Positions 35,256-43,318 of a DNA stretch of 64,000 bases are shown in pieces. The position numbers and the translations under genes are program-made. The notes below the pieces were generated by a model that made no database searches, was not told where the DNA came from, and worked only from the letters and a program-made list of their open reading frames with translations. The stretch comes from Streptomyces omiyaensis. Lineage in GTDB: Bacteria; Actinomycetota; Actinomycetes; Streptomycetales; Streptomycetaceae. Location of the stretch: contig NZ_BMVV01000001.1 of assembly GCF_014650895.1 (NCBI RefSeq), positions 396,222-460,221 on the forward strand, read 5' to 3'. Numbering within the stretch: the first letter of the stretch is position 1; the number at the start of each line of letters is the position of its first letter.

Positions 35256-36609
35256 GGGTGACCTCCACCTGTCCGAGGGCGACCTCCAGCGAGAGGTCCA
35301 GCGTCCCCGCCGGGTCGACCCCGGCGGGCGGGTTCAGCGTCCGCGTCTCGTCGCGGTGCGGGGCGACGTCGATGTCGTCGGGCGCCTGCCCGGGCAGCTG
35401 GAGATCGCCGAGACCCACCTGGGCGCGGAGCCTCACCACCACGTCGTCCGGCACGACCACCTCCAGCTTCCCCGCGCCCACGTCGACCGCGGTCGACACC
35501 GTCGTCCCCTCGGGCACCGTCAGCTGGGACAGGTCCAGCGTCCCCACCCCGGCGCCCAGGTCGTACTGCGGCTGCACGGCGGCCACCGTGGCCGGCGTCC
35601 ACGTCTGACGCGTCCAGTCCGTGGTGATCCTGTCCGGCAGGGCGACCGCGCCGGCCAGCAGCGCCGCCGTCACCACCGCCTGGAAGATCGTGCCGAAGCC
35701 GGTCCGGCCCAGGACGCTGCTGACCACGAGCCCCAGGCCGAGGACGCCCAGGGCGGCCGCCAGCCCCGTCGCCAGGCTGGTGCCCAGCGGCTGCGACTCC
35801 CACGTCAGGGCCGTGCCCGCGACCGCCGCGCCCAGCGCGAGCAGGTCGACGAGACCGGCGATCGAGTACGGGCTCCGCCGCACCGACGGCTCCGGACGCT
35901 CCGCGCTCCGCGGCGCGCTCCACCGGCTCCCGGGCTTCGGCACCTCGCCGTCGACCCGGCCCTCCTCGTCGACGATCCCGAGCGGTCCCCACATGTAGCC
36001 GAAGGCCACCTTGCCGGTGGAGCCGTCCTTCACGATCGGATCGCGCCACCACGAGCTCATCTGGCCCTCCGGGAACGTCAGCGGCGGCGCCTTCGCCTCC
36101 GGCGGCACCGGGACCCGCGCGTGCGGCGCCTTCGGCCGCACCTCCGCATCGCCCTCGGTCTCCCCGCCGGCCGTGTGCCGCCGCTGCGACCAGTACGCCG
36201 CCCCGGCCGTGACCAGCGTCAGCAGCACCGCGAAGCCCAGCAGCGAGCCCGTGCGCAGCATCGACAGGAAGATGCCGCAGCCCACCAGCGCCATGAGCAC
36301 CGCCGCGAGCGAGGCGCCGGACACCCGGCCGGTCAGCAGCCGCCGGCCCTCGCCGTCCTCCTCGCCCACGAGCGGGATCAGCAGCCACGCGAAGCCGTAG
36401 AAGATCAGTCCCACGCCGCCCGTGACCACCAGCACCGCCAGGACGGTCCGGAAGATCACCGGGTCCATGTCGAAGTGCCGGCCGAGACCGCCGCACACCC
36501 CGCCGACCACTCGGCTCGAACGCGAGCGGCGCAGCGGGGCTGCGGTGGCGGCCTCTGCCGCCGGTGGGGCCTCGGGGTGCGCGGGCCGCGAAGGCGTCGA
36601 ACTCGTCAT
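35242..36609 (-). CDS. PspC domain membrane protein with LiaF-like C terminus
   Basis: A 455-residue protein. Residues 25-85 are a PspC domain (RSSRVVGGVCGGLGRHFDMD then IFRTVLAVLVVTGGVGLIFY), followed by several further membrane helices, and a C-terminal beta-rich region (YDLGAGVGTLDLSQL; VDVGAGKLEVVVPDDV) like the toast-rack/LiaF adhesin-type domain. PspC proteins sense or buffer envelope stress. ATG start set by MTSSTPSRP. Divergent from a second PspC protein, the sensor kinase, with a shared 157-bp regulatory region. Confidence 0.9.
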   Translation of the reverse strand: MTSSTPSRPAHPEAPPAAEAATAAPLRRSRSSRVVGGVCGGLGRHFDMDPVIFRTVLAVLVVTGGVGLIFYGFAWLLIPLVGEEDGEGRRLLTGRVSGASLAAVLMALVGCGIFLSMLRTGSLLGFAVLLTLVTAGAAYWSQRRHTAGGETEGDAEVRPKAPHARVPVPPEAKAPPLTFPEGQMSSWWRDPIVKDGSTGKVAFGYMWGPLGIVDEEGRVDGEVPKPGSRWSAPRSAERPEPSVRRSPYSIAGLVDLLALGAAVAGTALTWESQPLGTSLATGLAAALGVLGLGLVVSSVLGRTGFGTIFQAVVTAALLAGAVALPDRITTDWTRQTWTPATVAAVQPQYDLGAGVGTLDLSQLTVPEGTTVSTAVDVGAGKLEVVVPDDVVVRLRAQVGLGDLQLPGQAPDDIDVAPHRDETRTLNPPAGVDPAGTLDLSLEVALGQVEVTRAAS

Positions 36610-36652
36610 GCGTCCATGGTGACCGCCCGTGCCCCCCGGACGGCACCGGGAA

Positions 36653-36732
36653 CGACCCTGGCGCGACCCTGATATTCGACGGCGTGTCGACCCCGAGGCG
36701 ATCCCCGGGTCGATCTCAGGGCCGACCCTGAT
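36653..36732. promoter_or_regulatory. Repeated CGACCCTGAT boxes between the PspC genes
   Basis: CGACCCTG occurs at 36653-36660, 36664-36671 (11 bp apart, one helical turn) and 36723-36730; the last two extend to CGACCCTGAT. Placement between divergent target genes and a LuxR-type response regulator operon suggests its binding sites. Confidence 0.5.
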
Positions 36733-36766
36733 GCCCCGGGCGGGCCGGACGTGTGACGATCGGCGC

Positions 36767-38029
36767 ATGTCCGCAACCGCTCGCGTCACCGACCTCGACG
36801 AACCGCCCGTGCGCAGGCTCTACCGGAGCGCCGACGGGCGGTGGCTCGGCGGTGTCGCCCGCGGCCTCGCCGGACACCTCGGCCTGCCCGTCGCCTGGGT
36901 GCGCGCCGTCTTCGCGGTGCTCGTCCTCACCGAGGGACTCGGGCTGCTGCTCTACGCGGTCTTCTGGATCGTCGTCCCGCTCGGTGTCGGGGGCCGGGCC
37001 GACCCCCGCCCCGTCTTCGAGACCACCGAGGACGGCAGACGCCGGCTCCGCAAACCCGACCGGGGCCAGATCGTCGCCCTCGTCGCCCTCGCCGTCGGCG
37101 CCGCGATCTTCATCGCCAACCTGAGGCTGGACGGCGAGACCGGACGGTACGTGTGGCCGACGCTGCTCATCGGCGTCGGCGTCGTCCTGGTGTGGCGGCA
37201 GGCCGACAACGCCCGCCGCGACACCTGGACCGGCCGGGTCAAGCACGGGCGCGGCTTCCACCTGGTCCGCGGGCTCGTCGGCGTGGCCCTGGTCGGCACC
37301 GGCCTCGCCGTCTTCGTGGTCGTGCGCGGTTCCGTCGCCCAGATCGGCACCGCGCTGACCGCCGCCGTCGCGGTGCTGACCGGCATAGCGCTGCTCGCCG
37401 GCCCCTGGCTGATCCGGATGTCGCAGGACCTCAGCGCGGAGCGGACCCTGCGCATCCGCGCCCAGGAGCGGGCCGAGGTCGCCGCCCACGTCCACGACTC
37501 CGTGCTCCACACCCTCACCCTGATCCAGCGCAACGCCGACGACGCCGGCGAGGTCCGCCGGCTCGCCCGCGCCCAGGAGCGCGAGCTGCGGAACTGGCTG
37601 TACAAGCCCGAGGGCACCGGCAGGGACGAGGAGCCCGAGACCCTCGCCGAGGCGGTGAAGCGGGCCGCCGCCGAGGTCGAGGACCAGCACGGCGTGCCGC
37701 TGGAGGTGGTCGTCGTCGGCGACTGCCCCCTCGACGAGCAGCTGACCGCGCAGATGCAGGCCGCGCGCGAGGCGATGGTCAACGCCGCGAAGTACGGTGG
37801 CGAGGGCGGGGCGGTGCAGGTCTACGCCGAGGTGGAGGGGCGCACGGTGTTCGTGTCGGTGCGCGACCGCGGCCCCGGATTCGACCTGGACGAGGTCCCC
37901 GAGGACAGAATGGGCGTACGAGAATCGATCATCGGCCGGATGCAGCGCAACGGCGGTACGGCCCGGCTGCGGGCCGTACCGGGCGGGGGCACCGAAGTCG
38001 AGCTGGAGATGGAGAGGGCGGACGGATGA
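36767..38029 (+). CDS. PspC domain sensor histidine kinase
   Basis: A 420-residue membrane kinase. Residues 15-75 form a PspC domain (GRWLGGVARGLAGHLGLPVA) in front of several further helices. The DHp segment (VAAHVHDSVLHTLTLIQRNA) has the phosphorylatable His of the HisKA_3/NarX-type class, and the ATPase domain retains the N box (EAMVNAAKYGG) and G box (VRDRGPGFDL). ATG 36767; GACGAT 7 bp ahead suggests a leaderless message. The stop overlaps the response regulator start (ATGA). Likely detects envelope stress. Confidence 0.93.
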   Translation: MSATARVTDLDEPPVRRLYRSADGRWLGGVARGLAGHLGLPVAWVRAVFAVLVLTEGLGLLLYAVFWIVVPLGVGGRADPRPVFETTEDGRRRLRKPDRGQIVALVALAVGAAIFIANLRLDGETGRYVWPTLLIGVGVVLVWRQADNARRDTWTGRVKHGRGFHLVRGLVGVALVGTGLAVFVVVRGSVAQIGTALTAAVAVLTGIALLAGPWLIRMSQDLSAERTLRIRAQERAEVAAHVHDSVLHTLTLIQRNADDAGEVRRLARAQERELRNWLYKPEGTGRDEEPETLAEAVKRAAAEVEDQHGVPLEVVVVGDCPLDEQLTAQMQAAREAMVNAAKYGGEGGAVQVYAEVEGRTVFVSVRDRGPGFDLDEVPEDRMGVRESIIGRMQRNGGTARLRAVPGGGTEVELEMERADG

Positions 38030-38757
38030 GCGACGAGACCGGAGCGACGACCGGGGCCGACGGGGAGACGGGGCCGGTCGCGGCGGGCGGTGCCGGGCGC
38101 CGGGTGCGGGTCGTCCTCGTCGACGACCACCGCATGTTCCGCACCGGCGTCCAGGCCGAGATCGGCCGGACCGACATCACCGGGGTCGAGGTGGTCGGTG
38201 AGGCCGCCGACGTCGACCAGGCCGTCACCGTCATCACGGCCACCCGGCCCGAGGTCGTGCTCCTCGACGTGCACCTGCCCGGCGGCGGCGGGGTCGAGGT
38301 GCTGCGCCGCTGCGCCGGACTGATGGGTGCGGCCGAGGACCCGGTCCGCTTCCTCGCGCTCTCCGTGTCGGACGCGGCGGAGGACGTGATCGGCGTGATC
38401 CGGGGCGGGGCCCGCGGCTACGTCACCAAGACGATCACCGGTGACGACCTGGTGGACTCGATCTTCCGGGTCCAGGAGGGCGACGCCGTCTTCTCCCCGC
38501 GCCTGGCCGGCTTCGTCCTGGACGCCTTCGCCTCCACCGACGCGCCCCCGGTGGACGAGGACCTGGACCGGCTGACCCAGCGGGAGCGCGAGGTCCTGCG
38601 GCTGATCGCCCGGGGATACGCGTACAAGGAGGTCGCCAAGCAGCTCTACATCTCGGTGAAGACCGTCGAGTCGCACGTCTCCGCGGTGCTCCGCAAGCTC
38701 CAGCTCTCCAACCGGCACGAGCTGACCCGCTGGGCCACCGCCCGCCGTCTGGTCTGA
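38026..38757 (+). CDS. LuxR/NarL-type response regulator paired with PspC kinase
   Basis: A 243-residue regulator with a 25-residue Gly/Thr-rich lead-in. The receiver domain has VVLVDDHRMF, the phospho-acceptor Asp in VVLLDVHLPGGGG and Lys in YVTKTITG; the HTH domain is LTQREREVLRLIARGYAYKE with VKTVESHVSAVLRKL. ATGA overlap with the kinase gene shows a cognate pair. Probable targets are the divergent PspC gene and its own operon through the CGACCCTGAT boxes (inference). Confidence 0.95.
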   Translation: MSDETGATTGADGETGPVAAGGAGRRVRVVLVDDHRMFRTGVQAEIGRTDITGVEVVGEAADVDQAVTVITATRPEVVLLDVHLPGGGGVEVLRRCAGLMGAAEDPVRFLALSVSDAAEDVIGVIRGGARGYVTKTITGDDLVDSIFRVQEGDAVFSPRLAGFVLDAFASTDAPPVDEDLDRLTQREREVLRLIARGYAYKEVAKQLYISVKTVESHVSAVLRKLQLSNRHELTRWATARRLV

Positions 38758-38780
38758 GGGCCCCCGCGGGCGCCCCGGGC

Positions 38781-39905
38781 TCAGGCGACGCGGGTGGCGC
38801 CGGCGAAGGGCATCTCGTCGATCGGCGCGACCCGGATCGGGGAGCCCGGCCGGGGCGCGTGGATCATCCGGCCGCCGCCGATGTAGAGCCCCACGTGGCT
38901 GATCCCGGAGTAGAAGAAGACCAGGTCGCCCGGGGCCAGCTCGGAGCGGGAGACCCGCCGGCCGGCGTTGATCTGGGTGTACGTGGTGCGCGGCAGCGAC
39001 ACTCCGGCGGCCCGCCAGGCGGCCTGGGTCAGCCCGGAGCAGTCGTACCCCGAGGGGCCGGTGGCGCCCCAGACGTAGGGCTTGCCGATCTGGGCGCGGG
39101 CGAAGGAGAGGGCGGCCGCGGCACGGCCGGTCGCCGCGGTCACCGGGGCCCGGTCGCCGGAGCCGCGGTCCGCGCGGGCCGTGGTGGCGCCCGCGGTGGT
39201 GGCGCCGGCCGCCGGGGCGCCAGGGCCGGCGGCCGTGGCCGGTGCGGCCGTGCGGGCGGCGGCGGCCGCCTCGTACCGGGCCCGCTCCTCGGCGGTGAGC
39301 CGGGCGAGGAGCCGACGGGCGGCGGTGAGCCTGTCGACGACGGCGGCCTTCTGGCGGCGCAGCTCGCTCTCGTGGCCGCGCAGGGCGGTGAGCCGGCCGG
39401 CGGACTCGGCACGGAGCTGGGCGAGGGCGGCGAGCTCCCGGCGTACGGCGGTGACGGCGGCGGCCTGGCGGTCGCCCGCCTTCTCGGCGAGCGCGGCCCG
39501 CTCCAGGTACCGGTCGGGGTCGGAGGTGAGGGCCAGCTGGACGGCGGGGTCGAGTCCGCCGGAGCGGTACTGCGCGGTGGCGACGGCCCCGAGGCTCCGC
39601 CGGGCGGTGTTGAGCCGCTCGGTGCGGCGGGCGGCCTCGTCGCGGAGGTGCTCGAAGGAGGCGCGTGCGGTGCCGGCCCGCTCCTTCGCGCCGTTGTACC
39701 GCTCGGTGGCGGCCTCGGCCTCCTGGTAGAGCCGGTCGACCTCGGCCCTGACCTGCGCGGGGGTGCGGTCGGGGCGGGCCGGGTCGGCGTGTCCGGAACC
39801 CTCGAAGAGGGTGGCGGTGGCGGCCGAGGCCAGGGCGAGCGTGGCGGCCGTGCGGGCCGCGGGGCGGCCGAGCGACGACGGCCGCGGTTTTCGGTGAGCT
39901 GCCAC
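38781..39905 (-). CDS. NlpC/P60 peptidoglycan endopeptidase with coiled-coil N domain
   Basis: A 374-residue secreted cell-wall hydrolase of the RipA/CwlO type. Residues 1-40 form an export signal (RTAATLALASAATATLF); residues 45-210 are a long coiled coil; an Ala/Thr linker follows; the C-terminal NlpC/P60 domain has the catalytic Cys (YDCSGLTQAAW) and His (GISHVGLYIGGG). It cleaves stem peptides during growth or division; coiled-coil members are usually activated by FtsX-like partners. GTG start. A strongly structured RNA could form in its leader. Convergent with the response regulator gene. Confidence 0.92.
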   Translation of the reverse strand: MAAHRKPRPSSLGRPAARTAATLALASAATATLFEGSGHADPARPDRTPAQVRAEVDRLYQEAEAATERYNGAKERAGTARASFEHLRDEAARRTERLNTARRSLGAVATAQYRSGGLDPAVQLALTSDPDRYLERAALAEKAGDRQAAAVTAVRRELAALAQLRAESAGRLTALRGHESELRRQKAAVVDRLTAARRLLARLTAEERARYEAAAAARTAAPATAAGPGAPAAGATTAGATTARADRGSGDRAPVTAATGRAAAALSFARAQIGKPYVWGATGPSGYDCSGLTQAAWRAAGVSLPRTTYTQINAGRRVSRSELAPGDLVFFYSGISHVGLYIGGGRMIHAPRPGSPIRVAPIDEMPFAGATRVA

Positions 39906-40248
39906 GAGGGCGGGTCACATCCTCTGCCAGTGGGGGACGGTGCCGGCCGGGGCCGGCGGCGGACCGCACAGGGGAGACGGGCCGCCGCCGGGGTCTCCGG
40001 CGGGGATGGCCGGCACCGCCGGGTGGGCCGGCGGGGTGGGGGCCGACCACCTGGGGCAGGACGCTAGCCCCGGGGGTCACGCCGTGGCGCCGGGTTGACC
40101 GGTATTGGTTCCGGATGACCCCCGGCGACCGTTCCCTTTCGCTCTCCGGGGCGGTCGGCGGAGGTTTGCGGGGGACGGGCGACCGAAGCGGGGGAGCGGG
40201 TGGACCCGGCCGGGGAGCGGTGCTAGGGGCCCGGTTAGGCTCCGCCCC
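39906..40248. other. Divergent region between NlpC/P60 gene and 40.2-kb membrane gene
   Basis: 343 bp without a gene. It holds nested inverted repeats: GGTGCCGGCC (39939-39948) with GGCCGGCACC (40008-40017), and inside them CCGGCGGCGG (39953-39962) with CCGCCGCCGG (39982-39991). They would fold in the 5' leader of the NlpC/P60 message. TAGCGT (40061-40066, minus) may be its -10. I could not match the c-di-AMP riboswitch consensus. Confidence 0.5.
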
Positions 40249-40602
40249 ATGGACGTCCTCATCAATGTCTTCGTCGCGCTCCACATCATCGGCATCGCCT
40301 CCCTCCTGGGCGGATTCCTCACCCAGATGAAGGCGCTCGGCGCGGGCACGGCCCGCTTCACCCCGGCCATGCTGCACGGCGCGCTGACCATGCTGGTCAC
40401 CGGCGTCGCGCTCGTCGGCCTCAACCAGGCCGACGACCAGACGGTCAACAACCTCAAGGTCGGCATCAAGCTGCTGATCCTCGTGGTGATCCTCGGCATC
40501 GTCTACGTCAAGCGCGACGACGAGACCGCCGACAAGGCCCTCTTCGGCGCCGTCGGCGGCCTGACCACGGCGAACATCTTCATCGCGACCCTCTGGGTCT
40601 GA
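40249..40602 (+). CDS. Small four-helix integral membrane protein
   Basis: A 117-residue protein with four predicted membrane helices (VLINVFVALHIIGIASLLGG; LHGALTMLVTGVALVGLNQ; VGIKLLILVVILGIVYVKR; AVGGLTTANIFIATLWV). It resembles a widespread uncharacterised Streptomyces membrane family; no function known. ATG 40249 fits because TAGGCT ends 7 bp ahead, suggesting a leaderless transcript. A GC hairpin follows, and pcrA begins 135 bp downstream. Confidence 0.82.
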   Translation: MDVLINVFVALHIIGIASLLGGFLTQMKALGAGTARFTPAMLHGALTMLVTGVALVGLNQADDQTVNNLKVGIKLLILVVILGIVYVKRDDETADKALFGAVGGLTTANIFIATLWV

Positions 40603-40624
40603 TCCCCGGACGCCCGCCCCGCCC

Positions 40625-40651
40625 GGCCCGGCCCCCCTCGGGAGCCGGGCC
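40625..40651 (+). terminator. Terminator after the small membrane gene
   Basis: 8-bp stem GGCCCGGC/GCCGGGCC, 11-nt loop, 22 bp after the stop. Confidence 0.55.
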
Positions 40652-40705
40652 CGGCCGCTCGCGGTGCGCGTCCTCACACCGGAAGGAAGCCGAAGGCGGA
40701 CCCGG

Positions 40706-40728
40706 TTGTCGGCGCGGCGTCCTAGACT
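40706..40728 (+). promoter_or_regulatory. RecA-independent (PafBC-type) damage promoter of pcrA
   Basis: TTGTCGGCG (40706-40714), 8 nt, TAGACT (40723-40728). The consensus is TTGTCRGTG, 8 nt, TAnnnT; only one T to C change. The ATG is 9 bp after the -10. uvrD-type helicases belong to this regulon in mycobacteria. Confidence 0.7.
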
Positions 40729-40737
40729 CGTGAGGCG

Positions 40738-43248
40738 ATGAGCAGCCTCTTTGACGACAGCTTCCTGGCCGGCCTCCAGTCCCACTCCCCGGAGGACGCC
40801 CCGCCCCCGCCCGAGGACGACGAGCACGGCGCCCCGGCGGAGGAGGTTCCGCACGACCTGTTCGGGGAGCACTTCGACGCGCCCCCGCCCCGCGATCCGT
40901 ACTACCGCGACGGCGCCCCCCGTCCGGTCGTGGACCCGGCCGCCCTCCTCGACGGGCTGAACGAGCAGCAGCGCGCCGCCGTCGTCCACACCGGCACCCC
41001 GCTGCTCATCGTGGCCGGCGCAGGCTCGGGCAAGACCCGGGTCCTCACCCACCGCATCGCCCACCTCCTGGGCACGCGGTACGTGCACCCCGGCCAGGTG
41101 CTGGCGATCACCTTCACCAACAAGGCCGCCGGCGAGATGAAGGAGCGCGTCGAGCAGCTCGTCGGACCGCGGGCGAACGCGATGTGGGTGATGACCTTCC
41201 ACAGCGCCTGCGTCCGCATCCTGCGCCGCGAGTCGAAGCGCCTCGGCTTCACCTCGTCCTTCTCGATCTACGACGCCGCCGACTCCAAGCGCCTGATGGC
41301 GCTGGTCTGCCGCGACCTGGACCTCGACCCGAAGAAGTTCCCGCCGAAGTCCTTCAGCGCCAAGATCTCCAACCTGAAGAACGAGCTGATCGACGAGGAG
41401 TCCTTCGCCGACCAGGCCGCCGACGGCTTCGAGAAGACCCTCGCCGAGGCGTACCGGATGTACCAGGCGCGCCTGCGCGAGGCGAACGCGCTGGACTTCG
41501 ACGACATCATCATGACGACGGTCCACCTGCTCCAGGCGTTCCCGGACGTCGCCGAGCACTACCGCCGCCGCTTCCGCCACGTCCTGGTCGACGAGTACCA
41601 GGACACCAACCACGCCCAGTACACGCTGGTGCGCGAGCTGGTCGGCACCGGCTACGAGGACCTCGGCCCCGCCGAGCTGTGCGTGGTCGGCGACGCCGAC
41701 CAGTCGATCTACGCCTTCCGCGGCGCGACCATCCGCAACATCCTCCAGTTCGAGGAGGACTACCCGGACGCGACGACGATCCTGCTGGAGCAGAACTACC
41801 GCTCCACCCAGACGATCCTCTCCGCGGCCAACGCGGTCATCGAGCGCAACGAGTCCCGCCGCCCCAAGAACCTGTGGACCAACGCCGGAGCGGGCGCGCA
41901 GATCACCGGCTACGTCGCGGACACCGAGCACGACGAGGCCCAGTTCGTCGCCGACGAGATCGACCGGCTCACCGACGCGGGCGACGCGAAGGTCGGCGAC
42001 GTGGCGATCTTCTACCGGACCAACGCGCAGTCCCGCGTCTTCGAGGAGATCCTCATCCGCGTCGGCCTGCCCTACAAGGTCGTCGGCGGAGTGCGCTTCT
42101 ACGAGCGCAAGGAGGTCCGGGACGTCCTGGCCTACCTGCGCGTCCTCGCCAACCCCGAGGACAACGTCCCGCTCCGCCGGATCCTCAACGTGCCCAAGCG
42201 CGGCATCGGCGAGCGCGCCGAGGCGATGGTCGACGCCCTGGCGCTGCGCGAGAGGATCACCTTCCCGCAGGCCCTCAAGCGGGTCGACGAGGCCTACGGC
42301 ATGGCCGCCCGCTCGGCCAACGCCGTGAAGCGGTTCAACACGCTCATGGACGAGCTGCGCACCATCGCCGAGTCCGGCGCGGGCCCCGCCGTGGTCCTGG
42401 AGGCCGTCCTGGAGCGGACCGGCTACCTCGCCGAGCTCCAGGCCTCCACCGACCCGCAGGACGAGACCCGGATCGAGAACCTCCAGGAACTCGCCGCCGT
42501 GGCGCTGGAGTTCGAGCAGGAGCGCGGGCAGGCCGCCGGGCAGGACGCGGCCGGAGAGGCGGACGCCGGGCCGGCGGCCGGCGCGGGGACGCTCGCGGAG
42601 TTCCTGGAGCGGGTCGCGCTCGTCGCCGACTCCGACCAGATCCCCGACGAGGACGAGGAGGGCGCCGGCGTCGTCACGCTGATGACCCTGCACACCGCGA
42701 AGGGCCTGGAGTTCCCGGTGGTCTTCCTCACCGGCATGGAGGACGGCGTCTTCCCGCACATGCGGGCCCTCGGCCAGACCAAGGAGCTGGAGGAGGAGCG
42801 GCGCCTGGCGTACGTGGGCATCACGCGCGCGCGCGAGCGGCTCTACCTGACCCGCTCGTCGATGCGCAGCGCCTGGGGCCAGCCCTCGTACAACCCGGCC
42901 TCCCGCTTCCTGGAGGAGATCCCGCCCGCCTACCTGGAGTGGAAGCGGACCGGGCCGGTGGCGAAGCCGGCGGGGCCGACCTCCGGCATCGCCTCCTCGC
43001 TGTCGTCCTCGCTCTCCTCGTCGCGGGCCCGCTCCGGCCCGTCCGGTTTCGCGACGCGCCGGGCCGGCGGTTCGGAGAAGCCGGTGGTCTCGCTGGCCGT
43101 CGGCGACCGGGTCACCCACGACCAGTTCGGCCTCGGCACGGTCCTCGCGGTGGCGGGCGCGGGCTCCGACGCCCAGGCGACGATCGACTTCGGCGGCGAG
43201 AAGCCGAAGCGGCTGCTGCTGCGGTACGCGCCGGTCGAGAAGCTGTAG
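40738..43248 (+). CDS. pcrA: UvrD/PcrA-type ATP-dependent DNA helicase
   Basis: An 836-residue superfamily 1A helicase that unwinds DNA 3' to 5' in repair and in removing stalled complexes. Walker A is AGAGSGKT (93-100), motif Ia LAITFTNKAAGEM, Walker B VDEYQDTN, then QNYRST and the C-terminal GLEFPVVFLTGMEDG and TRARERLYLTRS motifs. An acidic 75-residue N-terminal tail precedes the helicase; a PcrA-type C-terminal beta domain (VGDRVTHDQFGLGTVLAVAG) ends it. ATG start. The upstream damage-type promoter supports a repair role. Confidence 0.96.
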   Translation: MSSLFDDSFLAGLQSHSPEDAPPPPEDDEHGAPAEEVPHDLFGEHFDAPPPRDPYYRDGAPRPVVDPAALLDGLNEQQRAAVVHTGTPLLIVAGAGSGKTRVLTHRIAHLLGTRYVHPGQVLAITFTNKAAGEMKERVEQLVGPRANAMWVMTFHSACVRILRRESKRLGFTSSFSIYDAADSKRLMALVCRDLDLDPKKFPPKSFSAKISNLKNELIDEESFADQAADGFEKTLAEAYRMYQARLREANALDFDDIIMTTVHLLQAFPDVAEHYRRRFRHVLVDEYQDTNHAQYTLVRELVGTGYEDLGPAELCVVGDADQSIYAFRGATIRNILQFEEDYPDATTILLEQNYRSTQTILSAANAVIERNESRRPKNLWTNAGAGAQITGYVADTEHDEAQFVADEIDRLTDAGDAKVGDVAIFYRTNAQSRVFEEILIRVGLPYKVVGGVRFYERKEVRDVLAYLRVLANPEDNVPLRRILNVPKRGIGERAEAMVDALALRERITFPQALKRVDEAYGMAARSANAVKRFNTLMDELRTIAESGAGPAVVLEAVLERTGYLAELQASTDPQDETRIENLQELAAVALEFEQERGQAAGQDAAGEADAGPAAGAGTLAEFLERVALVADSDQIPDEDEEGAGVVTLMTLHTAKGLEFPVVFLTGMEDGVFPHMRALGQTKELEEERRLAYVGITRARERLYLTRSSMRSAWGQPSYNPASRFLEEIPPAYLEWKRTGPVAKPAGPTSGIASSLSSSLSSSRARSGPSGFATRRAGGSEKPVVSLAVGDRVTHDQFGLGTVLAVAGAGSDAQATIDFGGEKPKRLLLRYAPVEKL

Positions 43249-43264
43249 CGGCACGGCACACGGC

Positions 43265-43295
43265 GAGGGGCCCGGTCCGTCGGACAGGGCCCCTC
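43265..43295. terminator. Bidirectional terminator after pcrA
   Basis: Outer stem GAGGGGCCC (43265-43273) with GGGCCCCTC (43287-43295) and an inner GTCC/GGAC pairing. Lies between convergent pcrA and the M23 gene. Confidence 0.8.
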
Positions 43296-43318
43296 TCCGT
43301 GCGTGCGCCGCGGCGGGT

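Noticed and set aside
39906..40110. c-di-AMP (ydaO-type) riboswitch before the NlpC/P60 gene
   Set aside because: Plausible by gene type, but I could not find the conserved ydaO blocks; only the nested hairpins are supported.
37822..43254. 1810-codon open frame on the minus strand opposite pcrA and neighbours
   Set aside because: Crosses several well-supported plus-strand genes, has Ala/Gly/Arg/Val/Asp/Leu-biased composition and no domain; it is the usual GC-rich antisense shadow.
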